Under the pieces are notes generated by a model. That model did no database searches. It had not been told where the DNA came from and was given only the letters and a program-made list of their open reading frames with translations. DNA of 64,000 nucleotides. Origin: Eurosta solidaginis. Lineage: Eukaryota; Arthropoda; Insecta; Diptera; Tephritidae. The stretch covers positions 357,013,739 to 357,077,738 of the forward strand of contig NC_090319.1 in NCBI RefSeq assembly GCF_040869045.1. The letters run 5' to 3'. Position 1 is the stretch's first letter. Each line of letters begins with the position of its first letter. The position numbers and the translations under genes were made by a program. Below, one piece after another: positions 45,790 through 57,295 of the stretch.

Positions 45790-46290
45790 CGAGGCGATAC
45801 ATGTGTACACAGATGGTTCCAAAGTAGAGGAAGGAGTAGGGTCTGCGGTATACTGTGCTGATTCTGAAATAAGCAGATCATACAGGCTGCCGGATTACTG
45901 TAGCGTTTTCCAAGCGGAAATATTAGCCGTAACCAAAGCTGTTGAAACCCTGGAAGAGAATAGCTTAAGCTGTAACCGTGTTAACTTTTATATTGACAGT
46001 CAAGCAGCAATTAGGGTGATAATCTCGCATAGCACAGCATCTAAATGCGTGTCAGAGTGTAAGTAGTCCCTGGCGAGAATCGGGAAAGGGAGAAGCATAC
46101 ATCTATATTGGGTCGCAGGGCATATGGGAATAGCTGGGAATGAAAAAGCGGATGAACTAGCTAAAAATGGCGCATCCCTTGAAGCTAGCTCCGTAGACGT
46201 CCAAATTAGACTGGGCGAGATTGAGCGAAGGCGAGAGGTGCAAATGATCGACCAAGCAGGAAAGCATGGGTTCAAGCGCGGGGTGTAAAG
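45790..46290 (+). pseudogene. RNase H domain of the LOA/I-type LINE
   Basis: The type I RNase H signature is complete: TDGS with catalytic Asp (residue 153 of the frame starting at 45,356), FQAE with Glu (188), IDSQAA with Asp (214), and after a single in-frame TAG at 46,066, WVAGHMGIAGNEKADELAKNG split as WVAGHMG (His, about 46,112-46,130) and NEKADELA (fourth Asp, about 46,138-46,160). RNase H removes the RNA strand of the cDNA hybrid. It is a domain of the LINE polyprotein, not a host enzyme. Apart from the TAG the domain is open, suggesting a fairly young copy. Confidence 0.85.
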
Positions 46291-46759
46291 TGTCTAAGAT
46301 TATGTGTAGGTCTTACAACCTTAGACTACCAAAGTTGCTTCTATATCAAAGTTGCGTAAATTCTAACTCATGACGGTTATTCTGACTGGACACTGCCTTC
46401 TGGCATCACATGCTTTTAAATTAGGCTTGGTCAGTGATAGCTGATGTAGGAAGTACGGGTTGGAGGAGGAAACGGTCGAGCACATTCTGTTATCGTGCCC
46501 TGCACTTGCCAGGATAAGACTCCAGCTATTAGGAGTGATACAGCTGTCAGATCTAGAAGCACCAAGTGGTTTAAGTCCTAGAAGCTTCTACTAATGGCGA
46601 AGAGGATGGAGTTGTTTTATAACATAGGTCCTGGTTTTTGATAGGGGTTTTCAGTTTGGTCGTTAAAACAAACTTCTGGTAAACTACGGACTCAATCAGT
46701 ATATGTGAGGTCCCCATGGGCCGGCCAGTAAAACCTAACCTAACCTAAGGTAAAGCAGA

Positions 46760-48080
46760 GTTAAATAGGCACATATACAAATTCTCACTTTGAATATAAA
46801 AACTTGACATAGCACACCAATATGCCATTACATACATATAAATTTGGTTTATATGAAAGTGCCTGAATTTCGTATGAAAGTGCAAAAAAAAAGCACTTCC
46901 ATATGAAGCCATGGCACTTTGGTATGACATTCAAATTTTCACTAGTAAACTGACACCAAAAAGTTTTTCAAAAATATTGTAGCAAGAGAAGAATTTTAAT
47001 TCAAAATTTATTCATTAAGGTGACCATCAAAATTCTTAAACATTTAAAATAATTTTTTCTTTTTTTTTCAGTCTAAAAAAGTTTCAGTGTACATATAATT
47101 TTGCGTATGTATTGTTATGTGCAGTTCCATATAAAAATTTCTGAACAGCCCTGCTTATATGGTTTTAAATTAATAGAAAAGAAACCAGACTTTGAAATGC
47201 TTCACTTTCACAAAGTTTTACCTTTTTATTTACCTATATTATATTTCGAACTTTTATTCCTCCCCCATGCTTTGAAACCGCGTTGCCTGTTGCTAACTCA
47301 CGTATGACACTCAAGGGTCTGTTCATAAATCATTTTTCTATGAAGTGTATGCTTTTGGTTGTTTCTGAAAGGAAAAGAAAAAAAAACCGCGAAATGTGCA
47401 CAAATCAACACTTGAGATGAATCCTTAAAGCAAAAATAAACAACGTATAAGTAATCACTTCTAAATTGAGAAAATACTGCTTTAGTCATATTCAGCTGTT
47501 GGGATTTCACCTGCCTCACTATGTCATTTAGCCAACTTCAGTGCAGGTACGAACTTTTTGACTTAAGTGTTTCTAATCTATGCAAATGACTAACCGCTTA
47601 AGTGCTTCAATGTCTTCTGCAAACTTTCTTATTCAATAAATGTTACATTTGGGAACAATAGAATTTATTTGTTTAATTTCCTGATCAAATTAAGTTAATT
47701 CAAGTATAACTACAAGCGATTTTGCGAATTCTTTTTATTTGAAATTAAATATATTTATTTATTTATTTTCTTCGAAGTATTGAGTTTATTGTGTTGAGCA
47801 AAACAAAAGAACACAACATGATTGCAGGTACTACTTGGGGTTTCTTATTATACGTTTTGTGCATCATGGATCGTAAAATGCCTTAAAATACTTAGAAGTA
47901 CAAAAAAAATGTGACCAAGGAATCTATAAATAATCTGGAAATTCCTGAGGCGTCCCATCAATAGAAAGGCCATTGCAGGAGTGGGGTTCCTATCGCCCGT
48001 TGGAAAAAGCTTAGAAAAGATAAACAGATCACCTTGTCGGTCCTGTTGTGTTGTATAGCTTGTATTTCACACAAATTACA
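46760..48080. other. Unassigned stretch
   Basis: No recognised gene. A small hairpin is at about 46,867-46,906 (TTCGTATGAAAGTGC, nine A, then the inverse GCACTTCCATATGAA). ATTT simple sequence near 47,750-47,767. Confidence 0.45.
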
Positions 48081-48089
48081 TATTCAATA

Positions 48090-48316
48090 ACCTGGGTCGA
48101 TTTGTATGGACGAAAGTTAACCGATATCGCGCCATCAATTTTTGGATAGGATTTGGGCTCAGGAAAAAAAGTTCCACTACGCTTACTCTTTCGTCATTTT
48201 TTTTTCGCAGGCTCGAAAATTATTTTTTTGGGTATACGTAGTAGACATTTTTTTCCTGAGCCCAAATCCTATCGAAAAATCGATGCCGCAATATTGGTTA
48301 ATAAATCGACCCAGTC
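48090..48316. mobile_element. TA-flanked MITE, 227 bp
   Basis: Inverted ends ACCTGGGTCGATTTGTATGG and the complement of GACTGGGTCGATTTATTAAC, with TA at 48,088-48,089 and 48,317-48,318. Inner arms include GGATAGGATTTGGGCTCAGG (48,147) and its inverse near 48,257. The end GACTGGGTYGR is like that of the MITE at 39,487-40,044, so the two probably belong to related families. No open frame of its own. Confidence 0.8.
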
Positions 48317-48436
48317 TAATGTTTACTATGAATGTAGTTGAGTTCGGCTTTCACTAACACTGGTACCTGACTTTTAGGGCCAATTCTAACCTACCCGGGA
48401 AGTACAAATTCTGTAAATTACACTGGCATTCAAAAA

Positions 48437-48990
48437 AAGCAAATAAGGAAGTCTAAGTCGTGCTAAACTGAGCTGATATAGCTTAAATTAAACCAGGTCA
48501 TGCATAATGCAAATATGTGGATTTCTAGTCACGTTCTCCAGCTAGCAACAGCAAAAACGAGAACGTCATGCTCACAAGGAGACGGATGCCCGCTATCAGG
48601 AATATGACGGTTGGGGACCAGCTAATAGAAACACACACTTCGACAAAAAATCTGGGAGTGAGGTAAGACATGCAGGAGCGAGAAAAATCGATTCGACGCT
48701 GGCAAGAATAGTGGAGTAAGAACACTGTAGGAAAGTGAACTAGGGAACTAATCCCTGTACTGAATCCACGACAACAGGATATCTTCGACGACTTGTGATG
48801 TAAATGGAGCGGTGCCACGCGAATTTTCTTGAATTGAACGGAATTACTGTTTTAGTCATAAGTCTTTGGTAACGAATCATTGCACTTTTTCTCTTTATTT
48901 AAATTTTCAATATTGAAAAAGTGGGTGCAATTTTCGATTTCGCCCATTTTCAATAGCAATATATTCTGTATCTAGGTAGGGCAGTTTACC
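48437..48990 (-). mobile_element. Decayed Helitron-like copy broken by a LINE piece (tentative)
   Basis: AAATAAGGAAGTCTAAGTCG at 48,439 resembles the CAAGTAAGGAAGGCTAAGTC end of the first Helitron-like family. GCGGTGCCACGC near 48,810, GTCTTTGGTAACGAATCATT near 48,862 and GAAAAAGTGGGTGC near 48,915 resemble its interior. Between them is a reverse transcriptase fragment, so the element appears to have been entered by, or shuffled with, a LINE. Confidence 0.45.
48535..48800 (+). pseudogene. LOA/R1-type LINE reverse transcriptase fragment
   Basis: Plus-strand frame reads KTENVMLTRRRMPAIRNMTV, GDQLIETHTSTKNLGV, the block that follows the YADD box in LOA/R1-type reverse transcriptases (a KTE...L...R pattern and a ...YLGV ending). 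Later text is decayed. Only about 90 codons remain, with stops. Confidence 0.6.
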
Positions 48991-48999
48991 CACCAAGGT

Positions 49000-49940
49000 A
49001 CACGTTGGATAAACAAAATTTTAAGAATTCAGAGTTTTTACAATTTCTTTGAGTTTTCGCGTTTATTGTTCAATCAATTCTAGTCAACCCAAGTACAAGT
49101 TACAAGACTTAGAAAATAAATTTTGAGTCTTTTTTTACAAAGGGTTTATTTCTTTCAAATATAAAACACTCTTCGTAAATATATTTTCAAAAATCACTAC
49201 GAACTTTGAGAGACATTTAGCTTTTTGGTTGAACTAAAATTGATTGGGCTAAAAAGCTGCATACTCAAAAAAATTTAAAAATTCTAAGGGCCTTATTCTC
49301 CATTACGCAATGAACGATCGTTTCGCCGAATGGCTAGTGTATTTGCTCTATGCTAAACGATGGCAACATATCATTTGACACTTGCTTTCGCCCTCCTGTT
49401 CGACATAAAGTGAGAAACGCAAGAGCCGTACGAAAATGAGCCGTTCACTGCACCAATCGACTAACTCTACTTTTTGAAAAATCGTAAATTTAAGTGTAAA
49501 AGCACTTGGTATAGTCATAACTTTTTATATTTATAAAAACTTTCTCAATCAAAAAAGGTTAGCACCACAAAACGACAAACAATTGTTGTCCACTGAATAA
49601 TATATAATTTACCTCAGTGGCCACTTTGATTAATGGAAATCGTTTCAATAATACAACTTAAATTCACAAGCAAACGCTAAATGACAACGGTACTCGTGAA
49701 GTCAAATTAATTATTATTCAGAATAAACCTCAATTTGGTATATTTTAACATCTGCAGTGAACTTTTCTAGTTTGACACAAACTACATATTTTTTCAGCCT
49801 TTTCACTTTCACTGCCAGATCATATTTGGATTTAGAATTTTACGCCATCAAAATAAGGAAATATGTGGCAGGTAGACCACAAAGTTTGAAAAATATAGAT
49901 CAGCCTTTATTATATCCTCAGGGTAGATCTGTAACAAAGG
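49000..49940. other. Unassigned stretch
   Basis: No recognised gene or repeat family. A GC-richer segment at 49,285-49,450 (GGGCCTTATTCTCCATTACG) may be a repeat end, but no partner was found in this window. Confidence 0.4.
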
Positions 49941-49944
49941 AAAA

Positions 49945-50662
49945 CAAGTAAGGACTGCACTGAATGGGGCTGAACAATAATTTTATCAAGTTCGTAATCT
50001 CCAAATAATCGGATGTATAAGATAAGAAATATATAGTGAAGAGATGTACATACCTAAACAGATCGGTTATATGAGATATATATTATATATAGCTCCGATC
50101 AAAGTTATTTTATCAGGAAATCTTTAACGATTTATTAGAATAAATATCACCAAGTTTAACGTTTTTATATTGGAAATTAAGGGAGAAATTGCCAAAAGTC
50201 TTTCTATCTGAACAATCAGTTGTATGGGATATATACTATATATAGCTCCGATCAAAGTAATGTTTTCAGAAAATCTTCTATGATATTCTAAAATATATAT
50301 CACCGAGGTTTCACGTTTATACTTCTAAATTGCGGCAGGAATGACAAAATCGTCTTATCTGAACAATCGGTTGTATGGGAGATATATGTTATAGTGGTCC
50401 GATCCTACCGGATCTGACAAATGTCTAATATAATACAAATATACATCATTGTGGCAAATTTCATTGAGATATCTCAAAATTTGAGGGACTAGTTTGCGTT
50501 CAAACAGACAGACGGACGGACAGATGGACATGGCTATATCAACTCAGTTCGTCGCCCTGATCAATTCGGTATACTTAATGGTGAGTCTATCTTCTATATT
50601 TCTCAACGTTACAAACATCGACCAAAGTTAATATACCATTTCATGTTCATGAAAGGTATAAA
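49945..50662 (-). mobile_element. Helitron-like element, second family, copy 2
   Basis: Reverse orientation of the element at 25,845-26,628: start CAAGTAAGGACTGCACTG, interior blocks AACAATCGGTTGTATGGGAG (about 50,360) and GGTCCGATCCTACCGGATCT (about 50,395), GACAGACGGACGGACAGATG (about 50,508), and end TTTCATGTTCATGAAA (about 50,640). The 3' hairpin is decayed. No coding content. Confidence 0.7.
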
Positions 50663-50669
50663 TATCAAA

Positions 50670-52430
50670 TGTGTGAAGAAACTTAAAAATTTATACACTG
50701 AATTTAAATCTATTTCATTTTCATTTGCCAATTCGATTAACTCCACCAGTCACATAAAAATTTTAAGATTTCTAACAATAGTTTTTTTGGGTAGTCTTTC
50801 TTATAAATTTTAAATACTTTTAGATGAGAGCTACATCTTTTTTATGCATTATACAATATTTATTTGAATTTATATTATAAAGGGAATTTTAAAAAACAAT
50901 ACACATTATTTCGTCGCATTTTTCTACTTTCTGTTTTATGGAGTTAATCGTTTTGTGCATTGATAGGCTCAAATGATAGAGAATATCACTGCTAGGCGAA
51001 GTCGTTTGTAGACGAATGGTTCGTATGAACTATCGTTCGAAAAATACAGAATGAAGCCGCAAATAAAAGTTCGAAATCTCCTAGAACGTTCCACGCATTT
51101 TCTCAAAAATATTTTGGAGCATAGTTTCAGTTATAAAATTCATTATACTTTTTTACGAAATGTGATAAAAATTGCCACTGCTATCTTTCAGTTCGCGTCT
51201 GTATATCATCTTATGGCATTGCAGGTTATGTTCAACTTGTTTTTGCAATCCCAATTCATTGATATCTAGTAGACCATTTTCATGTAAGACATAAAAAAAA
51301 GTTCTATATGGAGATATTCAAATAACAAGTTATTTAAATCAGCCGTAACTTGTTTTCACTTTGTTTTCGAGGAATTAACTGAACTGGTGTTAAGTGTTAA
51401 TCAACTATTTGCAACGGAAATCATGGGCTTAACGCGATTTGGCAATTCAACATGTATGTATGTATGTATCTATGTATGTAAGTATATCTGAAGTATGAGT
51501 ATATTGCATGTTCTTAGCTAGTAACATATATGTATTTATATATTCATGTGTATGTACTAAAGTATAGTCATAATGTAAACATGCAATGAAACAACATTTG
51601 AACAACAACAACAACTGTAAAATTATCAGGAAAACACAAAATCACCAAATAGAGGGGCAGTGGAGCTGCTGAGAAGAAGATAGCGACTTAAGCGCCGAAA
51701 GCCGCAAATAAATTGGGCGAACTCTAAGGATCCGAAAAGTATTATATGCACAACTTTATGTATGTATATAAACCACCAACTCTTGCGTTACAACTGAGCC
51801 GCGCTCACTGAAACTCCTAAAGGGCGGCAACTACTAAAGTAATCAAGGAAAAGAAAACAGGAAGCGCCTATGCAAAACAGGATATCTTAATGAAGTATCG
51901 ATTTCTTTTATGAGCTCTCTTCGTACACATATTCAAATACATATATAAGTTCAAACATACAAACATGCGCACCACTACTCGCACTTACATACAATTCATA
52001 TTCAATTTCTAGTTCAAATAAGTTGAGTGAGAGCGCGATATTCGTTGAAAGATAGCCGCTGGTTTTTTGATTTGCGACCAACAAATGTTGCCAAACTTTT
52101 GGCGACCTGCAGGCATCTTTTTGTTTGGGTTGACTGCTTTTGCAATCGCATACTGCAAGCTGAATGCCATGAGTACTTCAAGTTACTAACGTTTGTGGGT
52201 TATGCTAATGAGTAAACTATTTTGCTCCTATGTCGCTGCTAGCCTTTGGCAATTTTATAAGAATAATTTCATGGACGCACATCACGAATGTTGGGTTTGA
52301 AGTTATTAGTTAAAGTACAACAGTTAGAAATTTATAAGTTTTAAAATCAAGAGGTCAATAGAATGTTGAAAGAGCTGTTCCCGCCAACCTTAAATATATC
52401 AATATTACATTACAGCGGATTAGGGTGCTT
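50670..52430. other. Unassigned stretch, relatively non-repetitive
   Basis: No transposon recognised. Contains an ATGT microsatellite (about 51,452-51,485) and AACAACAACAACAACTG (51,601-51,617). An open frame at 52,027-52,215 (62 residues) has no known motif. It is one of the longer stretches here without recognisable transposon sequence, so a candidate for host regulatory DNA, but nothing shows function. Confidence 0.35.
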
Positions 52431-52434
52431 CATT

Positions 52435-52675
52435 AACAACCGATGCTCTGACCCGGAACTCCTGATGGTTCTAGGGGGTGGGAGGGGGAGAATGGCCTAG
52501 AAGTTTTCATGTGGTCATACCAAATCGTTCCCGACATTGTCAGGCTAGTACATTTATGGTGCTTGTTACCAGAAAGTACCGGTTCCGCATTCGGCAAAGG
52601 ACCATCAACATCGATAACACTCCCCAAGGCCTTCGGAGAGTCTCCTTATCGCTACAACAATAACAGCAACATATC
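52435..52675 (+). mobile_element. Probable LINE 3' untranslated end
   Basis: GC-richer block with AGAATGGCCTAGAAGTTTTC, ACATCGATAACACTCCCCAA and a CTACAACAATAACAGCAAC tail. From memory, fly LINE 3' ends have this form with a CAA-rich tail. No protein is readable and no second copy lies in this window, so the call is tentative. Confidence 0.45.
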
Positions 52676-52679
52676 AGTA

Positions 52680-53480
52680 CAATCGACTATGCGCACCGGA
52701 ACGCAAAGTAGTCGATTATGTGTCACACTTCTAACTAGACCAAAAACTGGATTTATGCCTTAAGCCATAAACTATCAATTTTAAACTTTTCAGTTGGCGA
52801 ATTTAATCACATTTTGATTCGTGTTTGGTGTGTGCGAACTTTGTGAATACTCAAACTTCTAGGTTAAAGCATCAACAATACCGTACAGCTCCCGGCCGGG
52901 TATTGAACCAAACCAATTTTCGTGAAAAGATCGAGTCATACACAAAAAAATGATAGCTTCATTTTTCGAAATTTGCCTTTAAAATATATGCATGCGCTTT
53001 CGAAATCCGAAATTTGACTTCTTGTAATTACCGTTTATTTCAAGTTTTGAAATTTGGAACATTTTATAGAAATCGATTAAAATGTAATACAAGGGAATAT
53101 TTATTAATCTTTGATGGTTCGCGCAACGAGTAGATAATTTTATTCCACTTTATTATTTGTTATTTTAGTAATGTTTGTTACTATTTTTTTGTTCTTTTAG
53201 AAAAACAAGAGGTGCTAAATATCTGTTATACCTTGGAATATATTTAGATGGGGTAAGCACTTGCGACTCTGAGTGAAAACATTCCGAGTTTTAGTGCGAC
53301 AAACCCCACTGTTGCATCTTATTTGTATTTATTTGTGGTTAGGCGACTTCATTTTAACTTAAAATTCCCCGATTTGGGTAAAAGCAAACTTAAACTATGT
53401 CTTAAAAATGTTTCACTAACCATTTCAGAATTACAAGGGCTTTCAAGCTAAGGAAACAAACGCAAACAAATGTTCATAGC
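52680..53480. other. Unassigned A/T-rich stretch
   Basis: No recognised gene or repeat. Confidence 0.45.
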
Positions 53481-53499
53481 TTAAGCTATTTAAACTGTG

Positions 53500-54600
53500 A
53501 AAAAACTTATTGCTAGGGGGCGCCGGGCAGTGTAATTAAGAAAACTTGTATGAATTTGGAAATTTTGGGGTCGAGTTTTGAGTAAGTTCCCGATAGTCTA
53601 GATTCGTGAAACTATAAGCTCAGCACAGGTCACTATTAAAATACAATAATTAAGATAAAAAAGTCTTCCAAATGGGGCTATGATCGAGATATTTAGAGGA
53701 CATATGAAAATACACGCAGAGCACAAGGAATTTTGCGAACGATTTTTAACTAACTTTTGATGTTACTTAAGTAACAATGTATTGAAAAGAAGGAAATTTT
53801 CCGCTAAATGACACATGGATGGATAGAGTTAGAAAATGTAAACGATATTTTAAATCTTGAAATCGGTTTTATGTAACCACCCGGTGAACTAGAGTTAGAG
53901 TCAAAGGTCAATGACAGTTTAACACGCGAGAGAAAAAGTTACGCCATGAGGCGCACGGATCTAGATATTTGGGAAAATCGCACGGACCGGGCAAAATCTA
54001 GCTTCAATTCTAGATAGTCTTGCCATTGAACGACAAAACTAAGTGCCTCAAACGTGGCCGAGAAACCTTGACGAAATATTAAGAAATTTCGTACCAAACT
54101 TCCCCCGGTCTTGTAATCAAGTTTCAAAAGCTTGACATTTAGCTAGAAATTTCAAACCTCACATTCAGCTCAGAGAACCGAGACATTGCAACAAAAGGTG
54201 TAAAACTTTCGATAGGTGATGCACAGTTTTTTTAGTAAGTTCAAACAAGATTCATAGCCTTTCCTCCCATTTTAAGGTAACTAAGAACCTAGAGACTCGA
54301 AAATTCAAACAAGGTGGCTCATGGATCAATGTTTTGAGAAAACTCTTGTGGAAGGGAGAGGAAATCTTACTATATAGTATGATGATAAGATACAAAGTAT
54401 AAACTTTACACACAATTGAGAAAACGGCAAACAAGACAAAAAGATAAAAAATATCCGCTAGGTAGCAAATGGGTCAAAAAATTAGAAAATTTCGAAGATT
54501 GGAATCCCGAATCTTGTTATCGATTTTTCACCAAATAACTTCATAGTAAACCAGAGACTTAAAATTGTAAATATAATTAAGAGACCAGAGGGAATGCAAT
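53500..54600. repeat. Diverged ~155-bp repeat array
   Basis: Same words as the array at 7.1-8.0 kb, in the same orientation but far more decayed: TTGCTAGGGGGCGC (53,511), GGTCGAGTTTTGAGTAAGTT (53,570), TTTTGCGAACGATTTTTAAC (53,732), CATGAGGCGCACGGATC (53,945) and TCCGCTAGGTAGC (54,454). Unit borders are hard to place. Confidence 0.5.
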
Positions 54601-54829
54601 ATGAACTACAAAACGCACCAAAAGGGGGACGCTGATATCTGTTTGCTTGTTTATTTCGGTTACTGCGGGTTTGCACTTCAATAAGGTACTAAAAAGAAAA
54701 TTTAGATTTACTTCGAAATATATTGGAATTTCGAGTGAAGTGAGTGTAAACTATTTCTGATCTTTAATGAGCGGTGCTTTCAGAAAGTGATAACTAAAAA
54801 TTTGTTCGATACTTTTGGTCCCAGAACGT

Positions 54830-54970
54830 ATGAAATATAAGTCAATCTCACTCTCCTTCCCTTTCTCCCTATATACTTACACCCTATATAGCCTCTCCCC
54901 TTTTCTCTCTCTCTATCACTCTCTTCCTTTCTCTCTCTTCCACTCTCTCCCTTTCTCTCTCTGTCTGCAT
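54830..54970. repeat. CT-rich pyrimidine tract
   Basis: Almost uninterrupted pyrimidines with TCTCTCTC cores (54,905-54,970). Simple sequence; could bind GAGA-type factors, but the tract alone does not show this. Confidence 0.7.
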
Positions 54971-54974
54971 GAAC

Positions 54975-56285
54975 AAACAGTAAATTTAAACTTTAGTTGC
55001 TTTAACTTTGACAGCGTTTTTTTTGTTACTTTCTTAAATAATAACACAACTCGATGACTTTTTCGTCACCTTGTACATTCAGGTAGCCTGCTTATTTCCT
55101 TTTGAGCTTCAGCCTGGCTTTTTAATGAAGATATTGCGGTGACTACCCTGCATGGACGTACGCACGCGAATGAGCTCCCACATATTCCCCAAGGTCGTGT
55201 AAACCATTTATTTTGATTTCGCTACATTTTGCGCTTTGCTTGGAGTTGGCAATTTTAGTGCAGTTTCGATAAGGGACTCCAAATTCTGGCTGCCAACACA
55301 AACCATTCTCGTTTCAACCGATTTATACATACATACATACGAAGATGTTTTTTTTGCACTTTGGCCTTTCGCGCAAATAGTTGAGTCAATTTCTGTTTAA
55401 ACTTTTGTCTGATGCATTTGTTTTTTTTTTTTTTTTTTGTGGCAACAAGTTTGTGGTTATACGAAAAATTTTTAGTCGTTAGTATACGCGCAAAAAGGAT
55501 ATTCATCACTCCGAGATGGAAACAATATATTCATATATACATACATACATACAGTTACTTGTTCTTATGCCTTTAGTTAGTATAATATTTAGTTCCCCTT
55601 TTCCTCATATTCACCCAATCTATTTTGTTTTTCTTTTTGATTCGCTGCTTTGGATTTGCTCCACTGTGGTTTATGCTGAAAATGGTTATTAGTTTTTATG
55701 TTCCCTACAGTGGTTTCACTATTGTCGGCGCTTTAACGCCACTGATGTTACATAGAACTTGGTATTGGATACATTTTTAGCCCCAAATGTTGGCCACAAT
55801 GTTGAGGTAACGAAGTTGAAATGCGGTTGAGTTGTAACTGAAATAAAGCAATCCCGGTGAGTGACTTTTGATCCGCCAAAGCGGACGCGCTGTCGTAAAA
55901 AAAATACATACATAGATAGGCATAAAAACTTGTATTTCAACAAACAAGCACAGTACTAGCTCCTACATAACTCATACAAATAAATAGCTAAATCTAAATT
56001 TATGCAGAAGCGCACATTATATACCCAACTGTTGCTTTTAAAACCAACGTTGTTTCGACCATATCAGGAAGGAATTAATAAAAAAATTAGCCGTAGTTTT
56101 ATTTGCAATAGTCAGCCTCACACATTATCCACTTTATTTGCAAGGAAAGGCTGACCTCTTTTTTTCATTTCTAGAAAGTAATCTCCATTATTTCTAGAAA
56201 GGTTCCCTAATCACCCGATCGCTCAAATTCTATAACAGTCTGCAAGTAGTACTATAGGCACCATTTTCTCCTGAAACCAAATAAT
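54975..56285. other. Unassigned stretch with microsatellites
   Basis: ACAT runs at about 55,326-55,341 and 55,535-55,552 and a T-run at about 55,421-55,439. No gene recognised. Confidence 0.45.
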
Positions 56286-56289
56286 GTAT

Positions 56290-57060
56290 ATTAATTACTG
56301 TACCTTGAGCTTGTTTTTACTCAAACGCTTTGGTTAAACCAATAAAACTGTTGACGTCCTTTACAGAAAATTTTGATACCGCTCTTAGATCGGACAGCAT
56401 AGAACCGCCTAGATTTCGATACCTGATCTTCGCCAGCTCTAGGCATTGGCATGGGAAATGAGAAATGCTCTTTGCTGCAGCTTTTACACCTGTCGTTAAA
56501 CAGGAATCTTTCCGCGTGTGCGTCAAATCGCCAATTTCCTGTAGTTTTAGCTGTTATCTTATATATGTATTTCTTTCCTAGACATTATTAGTAAATCCCC
56601 TCGTCAATTCTGGTTGTAGTTAGGCCAGACTTGTTTGCTGATCCCAGATAAGTCCGTCACTTCTTACAATTATCAACAGCTTTAGAAGATGGACATAAAT
56701 GATAATCTAACGCGATTAGCGCTTGTATTCGTACCTCTCAACTACTTACAGAATTCCCCAACAGGCTCTCGATATTCCTAGTAGCTCTGCTTGAGAGACA
56801 CTATCTGTGTTTGGAGCCAAAACGGAAGTCTTTATTGGACCCGAATGAGCATTCCATTCTGGAGGCTACCCTTACCATAAAATTCTTGTCAAAGTTCAAT
56901 GTGAGTGAGAGATAATCTGTTGGCGAACTACCATTCGAGAGCATAGTTATGATACCACTATAGCCATACTGCTTCATGCTACATGCCCTATCGCATTTTG
57001 TCAAGAATAATATCTAACACATCCGTTAGACACGACATAAATGCCCCTTTTAATCCTGCA
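56290..57060 (-). pseudogene. LOA/R1-type LINE, RNase H to C-terminus remnant
   Basis: On the minus strand: SVSQAELLGISRAC (RNase H Glu block, about 56,800), LDYHLCPSSKAVDNCKK-like decayed text, a Cys/His motif around RCKSCSKE (about 56,490), then CQCLELAKIRYRNLGGSMLS and KDVNSFIGLT (56,317-56,450), the tail of LINEs of this group. Upstream minus-strand text to about 57,000 (SGYGVV-like) fits the first RNase H strand. Several stops. The order rather than any one motif supports the call. Confidence 0.6.
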
Positions 57061-57295
57061 CACGCTGCCCGTTGTACCTTGTTTAGTTTTTCAATATTGT
57101 ATTGATTGTTTAGGGCTAACGCCACACTATCGTTCAGCATAAATTGTGGTCCTGGGCCTCGTGGTGTGGCAACTTTATTCTTGAATGATTAATTCGCGAT
57201 TTATGCCTTTTCTACTCTTCTTTGCACAAGGAGAGGAAAGGAAAGGCAAGATAAAAGAAAAAGGGTAGAGGAAATGAAAGGAAAGACAAGGAAAA

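Larger units (their letters stand above)
44190..46755 (+). mobile_element. LOA/I-type LINE with RNase H, 5'-truncated
   Basis: A 2.56-kb copy of the second ORF of a non-LTR retrotransposon and its 3' tail. It starts in the region before RT (AKQKKWKSFSTDIECSSETA, about 44,190), then RT, RNase H, a Cys/His motif (about 46,440-46,500), and ends with CCTAACCTAACCTAA (46,733-46,747), a short tandem tail typical of LINEs without poly(A). Endonuclease and ORF1 are lost. It is interrupted by a few frameshifts and stops only. Confidence 0.85.

Noticed and set aside
46867..46906. Short hairpin as a possible microRNA precursor
   Set aside because: The arms are only about 15 bases with a poly(A) loop; too short for a microRNA hairpin.
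48142..48357. Two overlapping open frames suggesting a small gene
   Set aside because: They fall across the inverted arms of a 227-bp MITE and have no known motif.
51601..51617. AACAACAACAACAACTG as a LINE tail
   Set aside because: No LINE-like sequence precedes it, so it is treated as simple sequence.
52027..52215. A 62-residue open frame as a possible exon
   Set aside because: No recognisable motif, and neither convincing splice sites nor neighbouring coding exons were found.
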